DNA of 38,832 bases from an uncultured Bacilli bacterium. GTDB taxonomy: Bacteria > Bacillota_I > Bacilli_A > RF39 > UBA660. The notes under the pieces are model-generated. The model was not told where the DNA came from and made no database searches. It saw only the letters and a program-made list of their open reading frames with translations. The translations under genes and the position numbers were made by a program. The stretch spans positions 1 through 38,832 of the forward strand of contig CANQTA010000010.1 in the NCBI GenBank assembly GCA_947626655.1, given 5' to 3'. Shown here one piece after another: positions 35,701-38,832 of the stretch. The stretch's first letter is position 1, and every line of letters begins with the position of its first letter.

Positions 35701-36549
35701 GCCTAAATCTTTACCAATTGTAAAACTCATAAAAACTAATGCTAAAAGGCCAACAATGGTAGTAACTGAACTACTTGAAATGGAAGCAAAAGATTTAGTT
35801 AAAGCTTTTTTCATAGCCTTATTGTTATCTGGTTCATTAATTTTTTCTTCACGATAACGATTCATTAACATTATTGAATAATCCATTGATAATGCTAGTT
35901 GTAAAATTGCCGAGATAGAACTTGTGATACTGGAAATGGATGGAAAAATTATATTAGTACCATTATTGAGAAAAACTCCTAAACCAATAGCAGTTAAAAA
36001 TAAAAATGGTTCAAGATAAGATTCACACATAATAATAAGAATTACTAGGGCACTGGCAATAGCTAATATAGGAATCCATACAGGTAATATGACTTTATTT
36101 TCATCAGAAACATCACTACTTGTATAAAATTGATAATCAGCATATTTATCAGTAATTTCTTGATAAACTTGAGTAGCTAACTTAGAATCTTTATCATCAT
36201 CAACTTCTATAATATATAAAGTATATTGATCTTTATTGTAATTAGAACTGTTATCGTATTCAACTTCTTTGATGCCATCGATGTTACAAAGTTCATTATA
36301 AATATTAGTTTTTTCTGCATTAGTTAAATCTTTAAACATAATATTTAAGTTGCTGGAATTAAGAGAACTAAATTCATTATCCATGATATCCATACCTTGA
36401 TGAACCAATGAATCTTTTGGCAAATATTTTAATATGTCTCGATTAACTTTAACATTATTACTTAAAAATAAACTAATAACCGTAAAAATTAAAAAAATTA
36501 TAAAAACAAAATTACGATGATCAACTATAAAATTAGTAATTTTTTTCAT
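32722..36549 (-). CDS. MMPL/RND-family transporter with repeat-containing extracytoplasmic loop
   Basis: Two TM bundles with SMDYSIMLMNRYREE and ATIDYAILFTSYYKEER; loop of ~75-85 aa repeats. Confidence 0.92.
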   Translation of the reverse strand: MKKITNFIVDHRNFVFIIFLIFTVISLFLSNNVKVNRDILKYLPKDSLVHQGMDIMDNEFSSLNSSNLNIMFKDLTNAEKTNIYNELCNIDGIKEVEYDNSSNYNKDQYTLYIIEVDDDKDSKLATQVYQEITDKYADYQFYTSSDVSDENKVILPVWIPILAIASALVILIIMCESYLEPFLFLTAIGLGVFLNNGTNIIFPSISSITSSISAILQLALSMDYSIMLMNRYREEKINEPDNNKAMKKALTKSFASISSSSVTTIVGLLALVFMSFTIGKDLGLVLAKGVMFSLLTIFTCLPFLILTFDKLITKTTKKTPIIKLDFLGKFNFRFRYLGCLIFIIVFIGSIFLKGNLKILYTDSDSDEIRKIFPTNNQIALIYPNNAEALITETCASLKNDSKVTDVLCYSNTINEKLPVESLNAKLNELGSSVEIPEYLLKIIYYNYFNPDAQDKLTFNEFINFIKKDVYNNKELQDTIDKEMRDNIDKLANFTTSQLMTKGRSVKEIANMFLLDTKTVNDLMIYYNSLNNQTALTLTEFTKFMNDYFLKSSYAQSIDQNSLSSFNKLAKFTDSELISREMTAQELANTLNIDEKLIYNLFVYYQNLYGTYPNLTLNEFFTFIINNVFTDANYSSNFDEATKNKIILLQKFSDIQFINQDLTVSEMSSIFNINPELIKQIYLLKYLDEESDIKITIKEFVEGLTYLKNNTDYLKDVDISSLKNIPDFLLNSSTTYTYNQLAQILNIDESLTNKVYNLISYTNNNTNSWVITPYQFISIILYNDEILANLNSESLNNFKLLYQVMDSSLKETTYNPETLTTLLNIPLDTLKNIFSLYTLNQTNPTMSLANLVNFVLTNKDIDIIKNNLNDSLINELRTLQSVMNSVLSKTEYSSSSLAKFLNLPLEQVNLLYALYDIEYSQNTPNISYQSFVKFLINDIIPNSKYNANFTEDKIIKINTINGIMTSSLNNTKYTKEEIFAILKKLSNEVESNLIDLLYIYYGSSNTYQKEWQLTVEEFVNFLNDSIITDAKYNDFIDNSMRQEIIDAQTTINDSKSLLVGKSYSRVVLNTKYDLESQETFNFLTNLKNKLNSDIYLVGNSAMAYEMNDTFQQELNFITILTALFIFIIVAITFKSLLIPTILVILIQTSVYITMGILSVQSGSVYFIAILIVQSILMGATIDYAILFTSYYKEERMQYDIKNSLINAYNKSIHTILTSSLVLTLVTLIIGHLGTATTAKICITISEGTICSTILILGILPTIIASVDKFIIKKVKD

Positions 36550-36634
36550 GTATATCTCTCTCCTTCTTTTTAACGGAAATCTATTACATTTTACTCTAAA
36601 ATTTAAAAAAATTTAATAACAAATATTAAATCAT

Positions 36635-36650
36635 TGTTAAAATTTTAACA
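36635..36650. promoter_or_regulatory. Candidate TetR operator
   Basis: TGTTAAAATTTTAACA perfect 16-bp palindrome between divergent MMPL and TetR genes. Confidence 0.6.
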
Positions 36651-36701
36651 TATGTTTAAATTTTGTTAAAATTATTATATAATTATTAAGGGTGATAATG
36701 G

Positions 36702-37241
36702 ATGAAATTAAAAGAACTTAATAATTCTTCTAAAAAAACTAAAGAGTTAATTAAAAATGCCTTTGCGGAATTAATAGAAGAAAAAATGAGTATAGAAAAT
36801 ATAACTGTTACTGAATTAGTTAAAAAAGTTAATTTAACAAGAGGGGCATTTTATTCTCATTATGATAATATTTATGAAGTTGCTAGTGAAATACAAGATG
36901 AAATATTAGAAACAATTTTTGATGATAATAAACTTTTGAATACTAAAAATGATGTTTATAATTACATTGATACAATTTTTAACCATTTAAAAGAACATGA
37001 AGATTCTTATCATAAATTATTAACATCTAATGAACCAATGTTATTTATGCACAAGCTTAATAAGAGAATTGGTAATACTTTGATGCAAACATTTGGTAAT
37101 AAAGTTAACCATTTAGATATATTATTTTTTACGGATGGGACTATAAATCTTATTATTCAATATTTTAAAAGAGAAATTAAAGAAGATTTAAATGATATTA
37201 GAGATTATATAAAAAAAATGATAAGTATCTTATTTTTTTAA
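36702..37241 (+). CDS. TetR/AcrR-family regulator
   Basis: LIKNAFAELIEEKMSIENITVTELVKKVNLTRGAFYSHYDNIYEV. Confidence 0.93.
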   Translation: MKLKELNNSSKKTKELIKNAFAELIEEKMSIENITVTELVKKVNLTRGAFYSHYDNIYEVASEIQDEILETIFDDNKLLNTKNDVYNYIDTIFNHLKEHEDSYHKLLTSNEPMLFMHKLNKRIGNTLMQTFGNKVNHLDILFFTDGTINLIIQYFKREIKEDLNDIRDYIKKMISILFF

Positions 37242-37275
37242 TTATACAAAAAAATGTCAAATTTGTGTCAAAAAT

Positions 37276-37385
37276 AGCAAATTACCAAATTTCTAGAGAT
37301 TTGGGCATTTTTTGGTGCGAAATTTATAAAGATTTGGCAAAAATTTAGTGCGAAATTTCTAGAGATTTCGCAATTTGCTTTTTTA
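37276..37385 (+). repeat. Cluster of three related palindromes inside an outer inverted repeat with T-run
   Basis: ccaaatttctagagatttgg (37285), gcgaaatttataaagatttggc (37317), gcgaaatttctagagatttcgc (37350); outer AGCAAATT/AATTTGCT then tttttt. Confidence 0.75.
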
Positions 37386-37450
37386 AGCTATTTATGTTTA
37401 AATGAACGCGGAGGTGCAAGGGATAGCATTACCTATATTACTTTGTTAAT

Positions 37451-37981
37451 TTAAAATCCAGGGGGTTTTGAATAATTAAAGACTCTTATAATACCTATTA
37501 ACTTATCTTGGTTTACTTCATCAAAGAATGATTGCAAGTCTATATCTACTATCCAATCATATCCATCATTAAATAGTTCAAGCGCTTTTATAACTGCTTG
37601 TTCACAACTTCTTCCTGGTCTAAAACCATACGAACTATTGGAAAACTGTTCTTCATATATTGGTGTTAAAACTTGTACTATCGCTTGTTGTATTACTCTA
37701 TCTATAACACTTGGTATTCCTAGTTTTCTTTGTTTCCCATTTTCTTTCGGTATATAGACTCTTCTTACTGGTTGTGGTTTATATTTCCTATTTCTTATCT
37801 TATAAAGTATCTCTTCCTTATGTTCTTTGATATAAGAAAATAACTCCTCAACAGTTACTCCGTCAACTCCACTTGCTCCTTTGTTTTTGTAAACTTGCTT
37901 ATAAGCTTTATTTAAGTTTTCTCTAGAAAGTACTTTTTCTAAAAGTTCCATATCTGTTTCCACCTTTCTAATTTCGCTCAT
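37451..37981 (-). pseudogene. ltrA: Truncated group II intron reverse transcriptase/maturase
   Basis: NKGASGVDGVTVEELFSYIKEH, YIPKENGKQRKLGIPSVIDRVIQQAI, SYGFRPGRSCEQAV, WIVDIDLQSFFDEV; ends abruptly at GIIRVF. Confidence 0.9.
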
Positions 37982-38113
37982 AGGTTAACATCTTTTGAGG
38001 CACGTTCCCAAGATACGCTTGGTACTCTTCCTTTTATTTATTCTGACTTTAACCTATTTCAATTTCAGTAGTAAAAACTACAAATTATTCAGTCCTTCCT
38101 ATTTCTAGAACTA

Positions 38114-38269
38114 CTACCTCTGCTGATTTCTTGCAATAAACCTTTTTCGACCGATTTTCTTATTAGGGGTCTCCTTAATCGTTTGCAAGATCTCATATTT
38201 TTCAGCACGTAATTTTGTCGCTATAACATTCGGGATTGTTTTCTCATCTTCAGCTACCAAAATTCTCAA
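38114..38269 (-). pseudogene. Possible response-regulator N-terminal fragment
   Basis: LRILVAEDEKTIPNVIATKLRAEKYEIL then unrelated QTIKETPNKKIGRKRF; no intact gene. Confidence 0.35.
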
Positions 38270-38460
38270 TCTTACTGCCTTCAATTTTTAATGGTAGTGT
38301 GCATATTTTACATACATACTACCACAATTTAAAGGACGTGATTTTATTTAATTATTTTAATTAAACATTATTAGGTAAGTGGCATTCAGTTTTAAATAAA
38401 AACAACATTATAATTAAGGCTGATAAAATTATAATTGTAACAATTAATAACACATAAAAA

Positions 38461-38832
38461 GGGGCTGTTGGGAAATTAAGTAATTAATTTTCTTGACAGT
38501 TTCTTTTTTTATTGAATTTAAAAACCTAGAAAATATAATACTTTCTAGGCCATACGTGATACAATAATCTTGTTCAAGGAGTTGTATCACATGGGATATT
38601 TTAACATAAAAAGGTCACTTTTCATAGTACCTTCAGAAAAATGTAATGGAGAATTTGAAAAAATAGATAAATTTATGTTTTTTTTGGAAAAATCAGGAGT
38701 AGGAAAAATCTTTGAAAATGTAAAGTATAGAGATAATAAGTGTAAAGGACGTATAGGTTATAATCCTTCTCATTTATTTGCAGCAATTCTATTTTGTTTT
38801 TCTAAATTTAATGCCTCTCTTAGAGATATTGA
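38461..38832 (+). mobile_element. 5' part of an IS1182-like insertion sequence, cut by window end
   Basis: ggggctgttgggaaattaag end-like sequence upstream of a transposase start. Confidence 0.7.
38591..38832 (+). CDS. IS1182-family transposase, N-terminal part (truncated by window)
   Basis: MGYFNIKRSLFIVPSEKCNGEFEKIDKFMFFLEKSGVGKIFENVKYRDNKCKGRIGYNPSHLFAAILFCFSKFNASLRDIE. Confidence 0.85.
   Translation, partial: MGYFNIKRSLFIVPSEKCNGEFEKIDKFMFFLEKSGVGKIFENVKYRDNKCKGRIGYNPSHLFAAILFCFSKFNASLRDI

Noticed and set aside
35564-35857. Plus-strand 97-aa ORF
   Set aside because: Antisense to the MMPL gene
37451-37981. Retron or DGR reverse transcriptase
   Set aside because: Motifs (GASGVDGVT, YIPKENGKQRKLGIP, SYGFRPGRS) are group II intron type and the gene is truncated

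Overview
AT-rich Firmicutes-type window (Bacilli or Mollicutes-like; lineage inferred from gene content). The left third (about 1-8.4 kb) is ordinary core: CBS-containing family II pyrophosphatase, a histidine kinase/response regulator pair, an LCP (LytR-CpsA-Psr) protein, and an LtaS-type sulfatase. From tRNA-Gly(GCC) at 8547 the window becomes accessory. Two tRNA-Gly genes (GCC at 8547, CCC at 24699) share a 40-nt repeat overlapping the tRNA 3' end, followed by a shared terminator-like hairpin repeat. Further right are dispersed non-coding repeats (called A and B here) and degraded coding remnants (C), lying between unrelated cargo genes in a recurring order: tRNA-R-T-cargo-A-cargo-B-(R)-C. 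Repeat A looks like a small structured RNA with its own promoter and terminator, because stems persist while their sequence changes. This repeated architecture with variable cargo is the best candidate for something undescribed. Cargo includes two AlbA_2/HATPase-type regulators with upstream iteron-like repeats, an HD + Rel-like HD + P-loop kinase fusion, a protein-kinase-like protein, an ADP-ribosyltransferase-like protein, an SipW/TasA/DUF5305-like surface module, LemA/DUF2207, and two decayed DUF1016 (YhcG-like) genes. The right end has GNAT proteins, an MMPL transporter with about eight repeats in one loop, a TetR regulator, a truncated group II intron RT and the start of an IS1182-like element. 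All family calls are from reading motifs; no searches were run.
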